64,000 nucleotides of DNA from Archangium violaceum Cb vi76 (GTDB lineage Bacteria > Myxococcota > Myxococcia > Myxococcales > Myxococcaceae). Below, in pieces: positions 50,611-62,498 of the stretch. The stretch covers positions 1 to 64,000 of the forward strand of contig NZ_JPMI01000035.1 in NCBI RefSeq assembly GCF_000733295.1, in the 5' to 3' direction. The position numbers were made by a program, and so were the translations under genes. Positions within the stretch are counted from its first letter, which is position 1. Every line of letters starts with the position of its first letter. The notes beneath the pieces are model-generated. The model saw only the letters and a program-made list of their open reading frames with translations, searched no databases and was not told the DNA's origin.

Positions 50611-51693
50611 ATGAGCGTTTCCGAGCGCGACATCCTCGCGGCGATGTCGAAGGTGATGGATCCCGAGCTGCACATCGACCTCGTGAAGGCCGGGATGGTG
50701 AAGGACGTCCGCGTGGACGGGGACAAGGCGAAGCTCAAGATCGAGCTGACCACGCCGGCCTGCCCCATGAAGGGGAAGATCCAGGCGGACGCCGAGGCGG
50801 CGCTCAAGCAGGTGCCGGGGCTGAAGACGTTCGACATCGAGTGGGGCGCGCAGGTGCGCTCGGCGCCGCAGGGCATGGCGCAGGGCCAGGCGATCCTCCC
50901 GCAGGTGAAGAACGTGATCCTCGTGGGCGCCGGCAAGGGCGGCGTGGGCAAGAGCACGGTGGCGGTGAACCTGGCGGCGGCGCTGGCGCGCGAGGGCGCG
51001 AAGGTGGGCCTGCTGGATGCGGACTTCTATGGCCCCTCGGTGCCCCTGATGACGGGCATCACCGAGAAGCCGGTGAGCCCGGATGGCAAGACACTGCCGC
51101 CGCTGGAGAAACACGGGCTGAAGGTGATGTCGATCGGCTTCCTGGTGGAGGCTGAGCAAGCGGTCATCTGGCGCGGGCCCATGCTGCACGGGGCGCTGAT
51201 GCAGCTGGTGCGCGACGTGAGCTGGGGCGAGTTGGACTACCTGGTGCTGGATCTGCCGCCGGGCACGGGTGACGTGGCGCTGTCGCTGTCGCAGTCAGTG
51301 AAGGCGTCGGGCGCGGTGCTGGTGACGACGCCGCAGGACGTGGCGCTGGCGGACGTGGTGCGCGCCAAGTTCATGTTCGACAAGGTGCACATCCCGGTGC
51401 TGGGCATCGTGGAGAACATGAGCCAGTTCGTGTGTCCGCACTGCTCGAAGGCCACGCCCATCTTCAACCGGGGTGGCGGGCACAAGGCGGCGGAGATGTT
51501 CGGCATCCCTTTCTTGGGGGAGATTCCCCTGGAGCTGAAGATCCGCGAGGCGGGTGACGCGGGCGTGCCGGTGGTGATCGGCGCGCCGGAGAGCGCCGAG
51601 GCCCAGGCCTTCATGGCGATGGCGCGCAACATCGCGGGCCGCGTGTCCACCGAGAACATGCGGGTGGCGGTGAAGCTGCCGGTGATACGCTAG
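50611..51693 (+). CDS. apbC: Iron-sulfur cluster carrier protein Mrp/ApbC
   Basis: P-loop ATPase of 360 residues that holds and passes on [4Fe-4S] clusters. N-terminal MIP18/DUF59 domain (1-90: SERDILAAMSKVMDPELHID, TTPACPMKGKI with Cys). The deviant Walker A is GAGKGGVGKSTVAVNLA at about 108, followed by LLDADFYGPSVPLMTG and DLPPGTGDVALSLSQ. The cluster-binding C-x-x-C is in FVCPHCSKATPIF. It works as a dimer and supplies clusters to apo-enzymes. It has its own promoter at 50522. Confidence 0.95.
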   Translation: MSVSERDILAAMSKVMDPELHIDLVKAGMVKDVRVDGDKAKLKIELTTPACPMKGKIQADAEAALKQVPGLKTFDIEWGAQVRSAPQGMAQGQAILPQVKNVILVGAGKGGVGKSTVAVNLAAALAREGAKVGLLDADFYGPSVPLMTGITEKPVSPDGKTLPPLEKHGLKVMSIGFLVEAEQAVIWRGPMLHGALMQLVRDVSWGELDYLVLDLPPGTGDVALSLSQSVKASGAVLVTTPQDVALADVVRAKFMFDKVHIPVLGIVENMSQFVCPHCSKATPIFNRGGGHKAAEMFGIPFLGEIPLELKIREAGDAGVPVVIGAPESAEAQAFMAMARNIAGRVSTENMRVAVKLPVIR

Positions 51694-51721
51694 TCACCCC
51701 CCGTAAACCCCGAGGACCCCT

Positions 51722-52201
51722 ATGGCGCCCGGCAAGGCCCCCGAAGACGAGACCGACGACTTCGACCCGTTGCTCGGAGACGAGCCGGAGCGGGAAGAGG
51801 GTTCTCGAGCGGGCTTCGTGCCCGAGTTCGTGCGCAAGGTGGCGGTGGCGGGACTGGGTGCCCTCTTCATGACGGAGGAGGGCATCCGCTCGCTGGCCGG
51901 CCAGCTGAAGCTTCCCAAGGAGGTGCTCGGCTACATCCTCGGGCAGGCGGAGAAGACGAAGGACGAGGTGGGCCGGGTCGTCTCCGAGGAGCTGCGTCGC
52001 TTCCTCCAGTCGGAGAAGCTGCGCGACGAGCTGCTCAAGGTGGTGTCGGGGATGACCATCGAGGTGAAGGCGCAGATCCGCCTGGTGCCTCACGAGGAGC
52101 AGGAGCAGGGCGAGCCGGGCACGCCGGGCCGAGCCAAGGTGACGGTGACCGAGCTGAACACGCGCCGCGGCGGCAAGAAGACCGCGACGAAGAAGGAGTG
52201 A
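51722..52201 (+). CDS. Conserved hypothetical cytoplasmic protein
   Basis: A 159-residue protein. An acidic N-terminus (EDETDDFDPLLGDEPEREEG) leads to a helical region with RKVAVAGLGALFMTEEGI, LAGQLKLPKEVLGYILGQAE and the sequence EVGRVVSEELRRFLQSEKL, predicted amphipathic helices. The middle contains phrases like KLRDELLKVVSGMTIEVKAQI and the C-terminus is a Lys-rich tail (RRGGKKTATKKE). No signal, no membrane helix. The same gene is often next to mrp in myxobacteria, as far as I recall. It is 28 bases after apbC and five before the next gene, likely co-transcribed. Confidence 0.7.
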   Translation: MAPGKAPEDETDDFDPLLGDEPEREEGSRAGFVPEFVRKVAVAGLGALFMTEEGIRSLAGQLKLPKEVLGYILGQAEKTKDEVGRVVSEELRRFLQSEKLRDELLKVVSGMTIEVKAQIRLVPHEEQEQGEPGTPGRAKVTVTELNTRRGGKKTATKKE

Positions 52202-52205
52202 GGGC

Positions 52206-52610
52206 GTGGAGGGCGGCGAGCGGCGGAACTGGAAGCAACACCCGCTGCTGAGGCGGTTGCCCTTCCTGTTGCTGGTGGTGCTGGGCCTGTGGCTGTGGAA
52301 GGGCGTGGACGCCCCCGAGCGCGAGCTGGCGTGGCGGCTGGAGGGCCCGGGCTGGAGTGAGATCCGGGCGCTCGACCTCCAGGTGAAGAACGCGGACGGC
52401 GAGCTGGTGAAGCGTGAGACGCGCTCCTTCCAATCCGGCCCGCCGGGCATGGTCACCCTGGTGGTGGAGCTCCCCTCGGGGACGTACGAGGTGTGGGTGT
52501 TCGCTCGGGGTGAAAGTGGACCATCCCGGCCCCCTCTCGTGGAGCGCCTGACACTTCAGGACGAGGACACGCGTGCCGAGAGGGGACTGCGGCTCCCCGG
52601 GATCCGTTGA
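52206..52610 (+). CDS. Small single-pass membrane protein
   Basis: GTG at 52206, following TGAGGG, gives 134 residues. One helix (RLPFLLLVVLGLWLWKGV) separates a short basic cytoplasmic head from a 100-residue exported domain that looks immunoglobulin-like: LDLQVKNADGELVKRET, PSGTYEVWVFARG. Four bases after the preceding gene, so probably in the apbC operon. Function unknown. Confidence 0.65.
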   Translation: MEGGERRNWKQHPLLRRLPFLLLVVLGLWLWKGVDAPERELAWRLEGPGWSEIRALDLQVKNADGELVKRETRSFQSGPPGMVTLVVELPSGTYEVWVFARGESGPSRPPLVERLTLQDEDTRAERGLRLPGIR

Positions 52611-52635
52611 CCGGTGGGGGAGCGGGGGCTATAGC
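52607..52635 (+). promoter_or_regulatory. Sigma70-type promoter of the hydroxybutyryl-CoA dehydrogenase gene
   Basis: TTGACC (52607-52612), 17 bases, TATAGC (52630-52635), then GCGCCCGGTTCC. It overlaps the stop of the previous gene and sits 39 bases before the ATG at 52674. Confidence 0.6.
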
Positions 52636-52673
52636 GCGCCCGGTTCCTCGTTTACCGAGCAAGGGGTCTCCCA

Positions 52674-53522
<849 letters not shown>

Positions 53523-53534
53523 ACCCCAGACCCA

Positions 53535-53662
53535 GGCACCCTCACCCCGACCCTCTCCCGAGGGGAGAGGGGAAGGGCGCGCGATACCCGAGACAAAGGT
53601 GCCTCGGACACCCTCGCCAAAACACCCCTCTCCCTCCGGGAGAGGGTCGGGGTGAGGGTGCC
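53535..53662. repeat. MITE/REP-like palindromic element, 128 bp
   Basis: Perfect 25-bp terminal inverted repeats (53535-53559 and 53638-53662, starting GGCACCCTCACC). Inside each end is a short palindrome CCCTCTCCC/GGGAGAGGG, so each end can fold separately. Solo ends recur at 59531 and 60972. It has no coding content; lies between hbd and the crotonase gene. Confidence 0.8.
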
Positions 53663-53694
53663 TGTCACTGTCTTCCCACCCTGAGGATCCCCAC

Positions 53695-54471
53695 ATGGCC
53701 TACGAGAACATCCGGCTGGAGACCGAGGACGCGATCGCGATCCTCACCATCGATCGTCCCAAGGCGCTCAACGCCCTCAACAGCAAGACGCTCCAGGAGC
53801 TCGAGTCCGCGCTCAACTCCCTGCCCGCCACGGTCCGCGCGCTCATCATCACGGGCGGCGGCGACAAGGCCTTCGTGGCCGGCGCGGACATCGCGGAGAT
53901 GGCGTCCATCAGCGCGGCGCAGGCGCGCGAGTTCGCCGCCCTGGGCCACCGGGCCTTCCAGACGCTCGAGCAGCTCCCCATCCCCACCATCGCCGCGGTG
54001 AACGGTTTCGCGCTCGGTGGCGGGTGCGAGCTGGCCCTGGCGTGCGATCTCATCTACGCCTCGGAGAAGGCGAAGCTGGGCCTGCCCGAGGTGAGCCTCG
54101 GCGTCATCCCGGGCTTTGGCGGCACGCAGCGGCTCACCCGCGTGGTGGGCAAGATGCGCGCGAAGGAGCTCGTCTTCACGGGTGAGCGCCTGGACGCGGC
54201 CAAGGCCAAGGAGATCGGCCTGGTGCTCGACGTCCTCCCGGCGGATCAGCTCCTGGCCCACTGCAAGGCGGTGGCGGGGAAGATGCTCAAGAACGGCCCG
54301 CTGGCCATCTCGCAGGCCAAGCGCGTCATCGAGTTCGGCGCGGATCAGGATCTCCGGGCGGCCAACGAGCTGGAGCGCCAGGGCTTCGCGGTGCTCTTCG
54401 GCTCGGAGGACCAGAAGGAGGGCATGAAGGCCTTCCTGGAGAAGCGTCCGGCCGGCTTCACCGGCAAGTAA
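53695..54471 (+). CDS. Enoyl-CoA hydratase/isomerase (crotonase)
   Basis: A 258-residue soluble enzyme that hydrates 2-enoyl-CoA (crotonyl-CoA) to 3-hydroxyacyl-CoA. Crotonase fold: AILTIDRPKALNALNSKTL, oxyanion hole GGGDKAFVAGADIAEMA and AAVNGFALGGGCELALACD; catalytic Glu pair expected in LPEVSLGVIPGFGGTQRL (Glu of PEV and of the preceding GGGCELA). C-terminal helix region AKEIGLVLDVLP. Next to hbd and acyl-CoA dehydrogenase, it supplies the middle step of the short-chain beta-oxidation sequence. GGATCCCCAC precedes the ATG. Confidence 0.94.
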   Translation: MAYENIRLETEDAIAILTIDRPKALNALNSKTLQELESALNSLPATVRALIITGGGDKAFVAGADIAEMASISAAQAREFAALGHRAFQTLEQLPIPTIAAVNGFALGGGCELALACDLIYASEKAKLGLPEVSLGVIPGFGGTQRLTRVVGKMRAKELVFTGERLDAAKAKEIGLVLDVLPADQLLAHCKAVAGKMLKNGPLAISQAKRVIEFGADQDLRAANELERQGFAVLFGSEDQKEGMKAFLEKRPAGFTGK

Positions 54472-54589
54472 TCGGGCAGACTAATGGGCGCGGCAACAGA
54501 CGCTTGCCCGCCCCTCATGCAATCGCTGTTCCCGGGCGCGTGGCCCCGTATATGTACCTCCGCGCCCTTCTTTCCCCATCAGGAGTGCC

Positions 54590-55732
<1,143 letters not shown>

Positions 55733-55746
55733 GAGTCGAGCCGTCC

Positions 55747-56232
55747 ATGATGAACCGTTCCCTGTTGATGGTGGTGGTGCTCGGGTCGGGCCTGGCGTTC
55801 GCGCAGGGCTCGCCCGCGAAGAAGGGCGCGTCCGCCAAGGACCTTGCTCCCGAGGCGGCTGCCCCCGCACAGGAGAAGAAGAAGGCGGAGCCGGTACGGC
55901 CTCCGCCTCCGGACATCAGCCGGATGCCCTTCACCCCGGACTCCATCCGCGAGGTGATGCAGTACCACTCGCGTGACGTGCAGGACTGTTACGAGGAGCT
56001 GCTCGCCACCAAGGGCAACAAGGTGGAGGAGGGCCGCATCATGACGACCTTCACCATCTCGCCCGACGGCTTCGTGCGCAACGCGAAGGTGCTCAAGAAC
56101 GGCACGACGATCAAGGACGCGCGGCTGCACGAGTGCGTGGTGAGCGTGCTCTCCGGCATCAACTTCCCGTCGCCTCCGGATGGGCGCGAGTACCCCATCG
56201 AGTACCCGTTCAACCTCAAGGCCATCAAGTAG
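55747..56232 (+). CDS. AgmX/PglI C-terminal domain protein
   Basis: An exported 161-residue protein. Signal peptide LLMVVVLGSGLAFAQ, an Ala/Lys/Pro-rich linker, then a TonB-C-like AgmX/PglI domain (about 60-161): YHSRDVQDCYEELLATKGNK, GRIMTTFTISPDGFVRNAKV and LHECVVSVLSGINFPSP. The paired Cys (DCYE and HECV) typify this family in Myxococcus, where AgmX is a gliding protein; such domains occur in many unrelated proteins. Starts 14 bases after the acyl-CoA dehydrogenase and ends 13 bases before the next dehydrogenase gene, so it is in the same operon. Confidence 0.85.
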   Translation: MMNRSLLMVVVLGSGLAFAQGSPAKKGASAKDLAPEAAAPAQEKKKAEPVRPPPPDISRMPFTPDSIREVMQYHSRDVQDCYEELLATKGNKVEEGRIMTTFTISPDGFVRNAKVLKNGTTIKDARLHECVVSVLSGINFPSPPDGREYPIEYPFNLKAIK

Positions 56233-56245
56233 GACACCCGCTCCC

Positions 56246-57391
56246 GTGAATCTCGAGCTCACCGAGACGCAGACGCTCATCCGCGACACCGCCCGCAAGT
56301 TCGCCCGCGAGCGCGTGGCCCCCCAGGCGCGCAAGTTCGACAGGGAGGAGTTCTTCTCCGTCGAACTCTTCAAGGAACTGGCCTCCCTGGGCCTCATGGG
56401 GGTGAACATCCCCGGCCAGTACGGCGGCGCCGAGGCGGGCGTCGTCTCGTACTCCCTGGCGATGATGGAGATGGCTGCCGCGTGTGCCTCCACCGCGGTG
56501 GCCATGGCCGTCACCAACATGTGCGCCGAGCTCATCTGCAAGTTCGGCACCGAGGCCCAGCGCGAGAAGTTCGTGACGAAGCTGACGTCGGGCGAGGCGG
56601 TGGTGGGCTCGTTCGCGCTCTCCGAGTCCCATGCCGGCTCGGATCCGCGCGCCATGCGCACCACGGCGGTGCGGCGCGGGGACAAGTGGGTCCTCAACGG
56701 CAGCAAGCAGTGGATCACCTCCGGCGCCTACGCGGGGGTGATGGTGGTGTGGGCCCTCACGGGAGGGCAGGGGAACAAGGGCATCTCCGCCTTCATCGTC
56801 GAGGGCGGGACCAAGGGCCTCATCATCGGCAAGCACGAGGACAAGATGGGCCTGCGCGGGTCCAACACCGTGGCCCTCACCTTCGAGGACATGGAGATCC
56901 CCGCGGAGAACCTCCTGGGCAAGGAGGGGGACGGTTTCAAGCTGGCGATGATCGCGCTGGACGGTGGGCGCATCGGCATCGCCTCGCAGGCGTGCGGCGT
57001 GGCGCGGGCGGCGCTCGAGGCCTCTATCCGCTACGCGAAGGACCGCAAGGCCTTCGGCCAGCCCATCGCCGAGTTCCAGGGCCTGCGCTTCATGCTGGCC
57101 AACATGTCCACGGAGCTCCAGGCGGCCGAGCTGCTGACGCTCCGGGCCGCGAACCTCAAGGAAGAGGGCAAGGCGTTCACCCGCGAGGCCTCCATGGCGA
57201 AGCTGTACGCCAGCGAGATGTCCAACCGGGCGGTGGACAAGGCCGTGCAGATCCACGGCGGCTACGGCTACATCGACGAGTTCCCCGTGGAGCGCTACTT
57301 CCGCGATGCCCGGGTGCAGACCATCTATGAGGGCACCAGCGAGGTTCAGCGCCTGGTGATCGCTCGCGAGACGTTCAAGCTGCTCGACTGA
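56246..57391 (+). CDS. Acyl-CoA dehydrogenase (second paralogue)
   Basis: GTG 56246 (CACCCGCTCCC upstream; frame opens at 56180 inside the AgmX-like gene) gives 381 residues. Motifs as in the other dehydrogenase: LELTETQTLIRDTARKFARE, ALSESHAGSDPRAMRTTAV, QWITSGAYAGVMVVWA, DRKAFGQPIAEFQGLRFMLA, and catalytic-Glu block TIYEGTSEVQRLVIARE. About half identical to the enzyme at 54590. Substrate preference (branched or longer chain) cannot be told. Monomer-to-tetramer FAD enzyme in the same beta-oxidation group. Confidence 0.94.
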   Translation: MNLELTETQTLIRDTARKFARERVAPQARKFDREEFFSVELFKELASLGLMGVNIPGQYGGAEAGVVSYSLAMMEMAAACASTAVAMAVTNMCAELICKFGTEAQREKFVTKLTSGEAVVGSFALSESHAGSDPRAMRTTAVRRGDKWVLNGSKQWITSGAYAGVMVVWALTGGQGNKGISAFIVEGGTKGLIIGKHEDKMGLRGSNTVALTFEDMEIPAENLLGKEGDGFKLAMIALDGGRIGIASQACGVARAALEASIRYAKDRKAFGQPIAEFQGLRFMLANMSTELQAAELLTLRAANLKEEGKAFTREASMAKLYASEMSNRAVDKAVQIHGGYGYIDEFPVERYFRDARVQTIYEGTSEVQRLVIARETFKLLD

Positions 57392-57593
57392 ACGCCCGCC
57401 CCCGGGCCGAGGGCCCTGGACCCCGTGCCGTGGGGTGATGGCGCGACTACCCATGGGGTAGCAGCTTCTCCTCTGGGTCAGGCGCCAGCAGGCCTGGCGT
57501 CCTGGCCCGAGGGACAGGGTTTCCGGCGGGGCGGGGGTGCCCGTCTCACCGGGGCCGGATTATCAAGACTGTGAACAAGTACCGCGTGCTCGC

Positions 57594-57623
57594 TTGACTG
57601 CCGGTGTAACCGGTGTCTAGGGT
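57594..57623 (+). promoter_or_regulatory. Sigma70-type promoter of rpsA
   Basis: TTGACT (57594-57599), 18 bases that contain a direct repeat CCGGTGT-AA-CCGGTGT, TAGGGT (57618-57623), then GCGCGCCTTCG. The start would be close to 57630. The rest of the gap 57392-57593 after the dehydrogenase holds no other clear feature. Confidence 0.55.
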
Positions 57624-57633
57624 GCGCGCCTTC

Positions 57634-57690
57634 GAGTCAACTCCGTTGTGGAGTTGGCTCGCGGGTCACTCGTAGCTCCCCGCGAGTGAC
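57634..57690 (+). promoter_or_regulatory. Two hairpins in the rpsA leader
   Basis: First: 11 consecutive pairs (one G-U) between 57634-57644 and 57650-57660, loop GTTGT. Second: 8 bp GTCACTCG/CGAGTGAC at 57665-57672 and 57683-57690. They lie at the 5' end of the predicted 110-base leader. In enterobacteria S1 represses its own message through leader hairpins; the same is plausible here. Confidence 0.55.
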
Positions 57691-57742
57691 TGCCGTCAAC
57701 CACCGGGGGCAGCTGTACCAGTTTCGAAGGACTCCCAATCTC

Positions 57743-59452
<1,710 letters not shown>

Positions 59453-59484
59453 TCAGCTCGCCCCTCACGCGAGGGACACCACGG

Positions 59485-59526
59485 CGGCCGGGTACTCGAA
59501 AGGGTGCCCGGCCGTTCGTTTTGTCG
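59485..59526 (+). terminator. rpsA terminator
   Basis: Stem CGGCCGGG/CCCGGCCG (59485-59492 with 59507-59514), 14-base loop, then TTCGTTTTGTCG. Thirty bases after the rpsA stop. A typical rho-independent terminator. Confidence 0.8.
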
Positions 59527-59530
59527 CACT

Positions 59531-59567
59531 CCCTCTCCCCCCGGGAGAGGGCGGGGGTGAGGGTGCC
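59531..59567. repeat. REP-like solo end, copy of the 53535 element
   Basis: CCCTCTCCC-CCC-GGGAGAGGG followed by CGGGGGTGAGGGTGCC, matching the right terminal repeat of the element at 53535-53662 with one change. It directly follows the rpsA terminator. Confidence 0.75.
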
Positions 59568-59691
59568 AAGACCCCGGGTTCCCCACCGTGTCCGACGCAC
59601 CGTGTCACCGCCTGATTCCGAGGAGTCCTCGGAGCCAGAAGCCCATCTCTCGGGACAGTGGACGCTCTGGCCTTCGGGCAGGCAAGGAGGC

Positions 59692-59720
59692 TTGACCCTC
59701 CTACAAGCGGCAGTGATAAG
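59692..59720 (+). promoter_or_regulatory. Sigma70-type promoter of the thiolase gene
   Basis: TTGACC (59692-59697), 17 bases, GATAAG (59715-59720), about 54 bases before the ATG. The gap 59453-59773 holds, in order, the rpsA terminator, the REP-like end and this promoter. Confidence 0.5.
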
Positions 59721-59773
59721 GGCCCTCCCGAGCGTTATTCGAAGTCATCTCCAGCATCCCAAGGAGGCAGTTC

Positions 59774-60952
59774 ATGGCTCGTGAAGTGGTCATCGTCGGC
59801 GCGGCGCGTACCCCCATCGGGGCCTTCCAGGGCGCCCTGTCCAAGCTGACGGCGCCGCAACTCGGCGCGGTTGCCATCAAGGCGGCGCTGGAGCGCTCGG
59901 GTGTCTCCCCGGAGCAGGTCAACGAGACCATCATGGGCTGCGTGCTGCAGGCGGGCGTGGGCCAGGCTCCGGCGCGTCAGGCGGCCATCTACGCCGGCAT
60001 CCCCGAGAGCGTTCCCGCCGTCACCATCAACAAGGTGTGCGGCTCGGGCCTCAAGGCGGTCATCGCCGGCGCCCAGGCGATCGCGCTGGGTGACGCCGAG
60101 GTGGTGGTGGTCGGCGGCATGGAGTCCATGAGCAACGCGCCCTACGTGAGCCACGCCATGCGTGGCGGCGCCCGCATGGGCAACGTGGAGTTCAAGGACG
60201 CGATGATCCTCGACGGCCTGTGGGATCCCTACGGCAACGTCCACATGGGCAGCTGCGCCGAGGAGTGCTCCACCAGCCAGGGCATCAGCCGCGCCAACCA
60301 GGACGAGTACGCGCTCGAGTCCACGAAGCGCGCCATCGAGGCCCAGAAGGCCGGCCTGTTCACCCGGGAGATCGTCCCGGTCACCGTGCCCGGCGGCAAG
60401 GGCGGTGACGTGGTGGTGAGCGAGGACGAGGGTCCCAAGAACGCGAAGCCGGACAAGATTCCGACGCTCAAGCCCGTCTTCAAGAAGGACGGCACGGTGA
60501 CGGCGGCCAACGCGTCCTCCATCAACGACGGCGCCGCGGCGCTGGTGCTGATGAGCGCCGAGCGCGCCAAGGCCGAGGGCCGTACCGTGCTGGGCCGGAT
60601 CACCGGCTACGCCGGGGCCGCCCGCAAGCCGGTGGAGTTCACCATCGCTCCGGCGGACTCCATCAACAACCTGCTGAAGAAGACCGGCCACAAGACCACC
60701 GACGTGGACCTGTGGGAGATCAACGAGGCCTTCGCGGTGGTGGCCCTGGCCAACAACAAGCTGCTCGGCCTGGATGCCTCGAAGGTGAACGTGCGTGGCG
60801 GCGCGGTGGTGCTCGGCCACCCGATCGGCGCTTCCGGCGCGCGCCTGCTGGTGACGCTGGTGCACACGCTGCAGGACACGAACAAGAAGCGGGGCGTGGC
60901 GTCGCTGTGCATCGGCGGCGGCGAGGGCATCGCGCTCATGGTGGAGCGCTAG
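59774..60952 (+). CDS. Acetyl-CoA acetyltransferase (thiolase)
   Basis: Biosynthetic-type thiolase, 392 residues, condensing two acetyl-CoA or cleaving acetoacetyl-CoA. Catalytic nucleophile Cys in NKVCGSGLKAVIAGAQ near residue 89; His in LGHPIGASGARLLVTLVH and second Cys in SLCIGGGEGIALMVE. AAGGAGG precedes the ATG. Full-length tetramer-type AtoB/PhaA. It is followed by the two CoA-transferase subunits, so the three genes together exchange acetoacetate, acetyl-CoA and succinyl/acetyl-CoA. Confidence 0.96.
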   Translation: MAREVVIVGAARTPIGAFQGALSKLTAPQLGAVAIKAALERSGVSPEQVNETIMGCVLQAGVGQAPARQAAIYAGIPESVPAVTINKVCGSGLKAVIAGAQAIALGDAEVVVVGGMESMSNAPYVSHAMRGGARMGNVEFKDAMILDGLWDPYGNVHMGSCAEECSTSQGISRANQDEYALESTKRAIEAQKAGLFTREIVPVTVPGGKGGDVVVSEDEGPKNAKPDKIPTLKPVFKKDGTVTAANASSINDGAAALVLMSAERAKAEGRTVLGRITGYAGAARKPVEFTIAPADSINNLLKKTGHKTTDVDLWEINEAFAVVALANNKLLGLDASKVNVRGGAVVLGHPIGASGARLLVTLVHTLQDTNKKRGVASLCIGGGEGIALMVER

Positions 60953-60971
60953 TCCAACGCGGGACGAAACT

Positions 60972-61006
60972 CCCTCTCCCCCTGGGAGAGGGGCGGGGTG
61001 AGGGTC
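60972..61006. repeat. REP-like solo end, second copy
   Basis: CCCTCTCCC-CCT-GGGAGAGGG then GCGGGGTGAGGGT, matching the right end of the element at 53535-53662. It fills most of the 90-base gap between the thiolase and CoA-transferase A genes. Confidence 0.75.
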
Positions 61007-61041
61007 TACCGGCCCTCGCCCCGTTCTCGTAGGAGGGGTTC

Positions 61042-61740
61042 ATGAACAAGATCATCGCGAGCGCGGACGAGGCCGTCCGCGACATCCCGGAGGGCGCCAC
61101 GCTGATGAGCGGCGGCTTCGGGCTGTGCGGCAATCCCGAGAACCTCATCGCGGCATTGCACCGCAAGGGGACCAAGGGACTCACCATCATCTCCAACAAC
61201 TGCGGCACCACCGAGCTGGGCCTGGGGATTCTCCTCAAGGCCAACCAGGTGAAGAAGATCGTCGCCAGCTACGTGGGCGAGAACAAGGTCTTCGAGCAGC
61301 AGATGCTCTCCGGGACGCTCGAGGTGGAGCTCAACCCGCAGGGCACGCTGGCCGAGCGCATCCGCGCCGGTGGCTGCGGCATCGGCGGCTTCTTCACGCC
61401 CTCGGGCGCGGGCACCGAGCTCGCCAAGGGCAAGGAGACGCGGATGATCGACGGGCGCCTGCACGTGCTGGAGACGCCGCTGAAGGCGGACTTCACCATC
61501 GTGCGCGCCTGGAAGGCGGACACCTGGGGCAACCTGGTGTTCCGCAAGACGGCCCGCAACTTCTCGCCGATGATGTGCATGGCGGGAAAGGTCACCATCG
61601 TCGAGGCCGAGCACATCGTGGCCGCCGGTGAGATCGATCCGGATCAGGTGCACCTGCCCGGCATCTTCGTGCACCGGATCATCCAGTCCAAGAATCTCGA
61701 GAAGTGGATCGAGCGCCGCACCGTTCAGAAGAAGGCCTGA
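61042..61740 (+). CDS. scoA: 3-oxoacid CoA-transferase subunit A
   Basis: A 232-residue alpha subunit of a class I CoA transferase (acetoacetate/succinyl-CoA type). Family landmarks: MSGGFGLCGNPENLIAALH, ISNNCGTTELGLGILL, KKIVASYVGENKVFEQQ, and GCGIGGFFTPSGAGTELAKG. AGGAGG precedes the ATG. Ends two codons before subunit B. It binds CoA and forms a heterotetramer with B. Together with the thiolase it lets the cell use or produce acetoacetate. Confidence 0.95.
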   Translation: MNKIIASADEAVRDIPEGATLMSGGFGLCGNPENLIAALHRKGTKGLTIISNNCGTTELGLGILLKANQVKKIVASYVGENKVFEQQMLSGTLEVELNPQGTLAERIRAGGCGIGGFFTPSGAGTELAKGKETRMIDGRLHVLETPLKADFTIVRAWKADTWGNLVFRKTARNFSPMMCMAGKVTIVEAEHIVAAGEIDPDQVHLPGIFVHRIIQSKNLEKWIERRTVQKKA

Positions 61741-61749
61741 GAGGACGCC

Positions 61750-62406
61750 ATGCCCCTGACCCGTGAGCAGATTGCCCAGCGCATCGCCCAGGAGCTGCGC
61801 GACGGCTATTACGTGAACCTCGGAATCGGCATCCCCACGCTGGTTGCCAACTACATTCCGAAGGGCATCGACATCATGTTCCAGTCCGAGAACGGCATTC
61901 TCGGCATGGGAGCCTGGCCCGTGGAGGGCGAGGAGGATCCGGATCTCATCAACGCCGGCAAGGAGACGGTGACGGTGGTGAAGGGCGCCGCCTTCTTCGA
62001 CTCGGCGCTGTCCTTCGGGATGATCCGCGGCGGCCATGTGGACCTGGCCGTGCTCGGCGCCATGGAGGTGAGTGAGGAGGGGGATCTCGCCAACTGGATG
62101 ATCCCCGGCAAGATGGTGAAGGGCCCCGGTGGCGCCATGGATCTCGCGGTGGGCGCCAAGCGCGTCTTCGTGACCATGGAGCACGTCAACAAGGAGGGGA
62201 AGCCGAAGATCCTCAAGAAGTGCTCCCTGCCCATCACCGGCCTCAAGTGCATCAACCACATCGTCACCGAGTACGCCCTCATCGACGTGACGCCCCAGGG
62301 CCTCGTGCTGCGCGAGTTGGCCCCCGGCGTGACGGTGGAGCAGGTCCAGGCCATCACCGAGCCCAAGCTCAAGATCGCCCCGGACGTGCGTGAGATGAAG
62401 ATCTGA
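61750..62406 (+). CDS. scoB: 3-oxoacid CoA-transferase subunit B
   Basis: A 218-residue beta subunit. The catalytic Glu is in the family motif [20 protein letters not shown], the site that forms the glutamyl-CoA thioester. Other landmarks: [37 protein letters not shown] and [19 protein letters not shown]. Starts nine bases after subunit A. The acetoacetate transferase is the last step of the cluster. Confidence 0.95.
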   Translation: MPLTREQIAQRIAQELRDGYYVNLGIGIPTLVANYIPKGIDIMFQSENGILGMGAWPVEGEEDPDLINAGKETVTVVKGAAFFDSALSFGMIRGGHVDLAVLGAMEVSEEGDLANWMIPGKMVKGPGGAMDLAVGAKRVFVTMEHVNKEGKPKILKKCSLPITGLKCINHIVTEYALIDVTPQGLVLRELAPGVTVEQVQAITEPKLKIAPDVREMKI

Positions 62407-62429
62407 GGCCCTCGGGTCTCGCGCCGTTC

Positions 62430-62462
62430 CCGCCGCGGTCCTCGAGCACGGGGCCGCGGCGG
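62430..62462 (+). terminator. GC-rich hairpin after the CoA-transferase operon
   Basis: Perfect 9-bp stem CCGCCGCGG/CCGCGGCGG (62430-62438 with 62454-62462), 24 bases after the stop, without a clear T-run. Probably a terminator or RNA end protector. Confidence 0.45.
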
Positions 62463-62498
62463 AATACCCCGGCCGCCGTGGAGGTCGAATAGGGATCC

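Noticed and set aside
53535-53662. CRISPR repeat or tandem array
   Set aside because: The element is a single palindrome with inverted ends, not a series of direct repeats with spacers; no cas genes.
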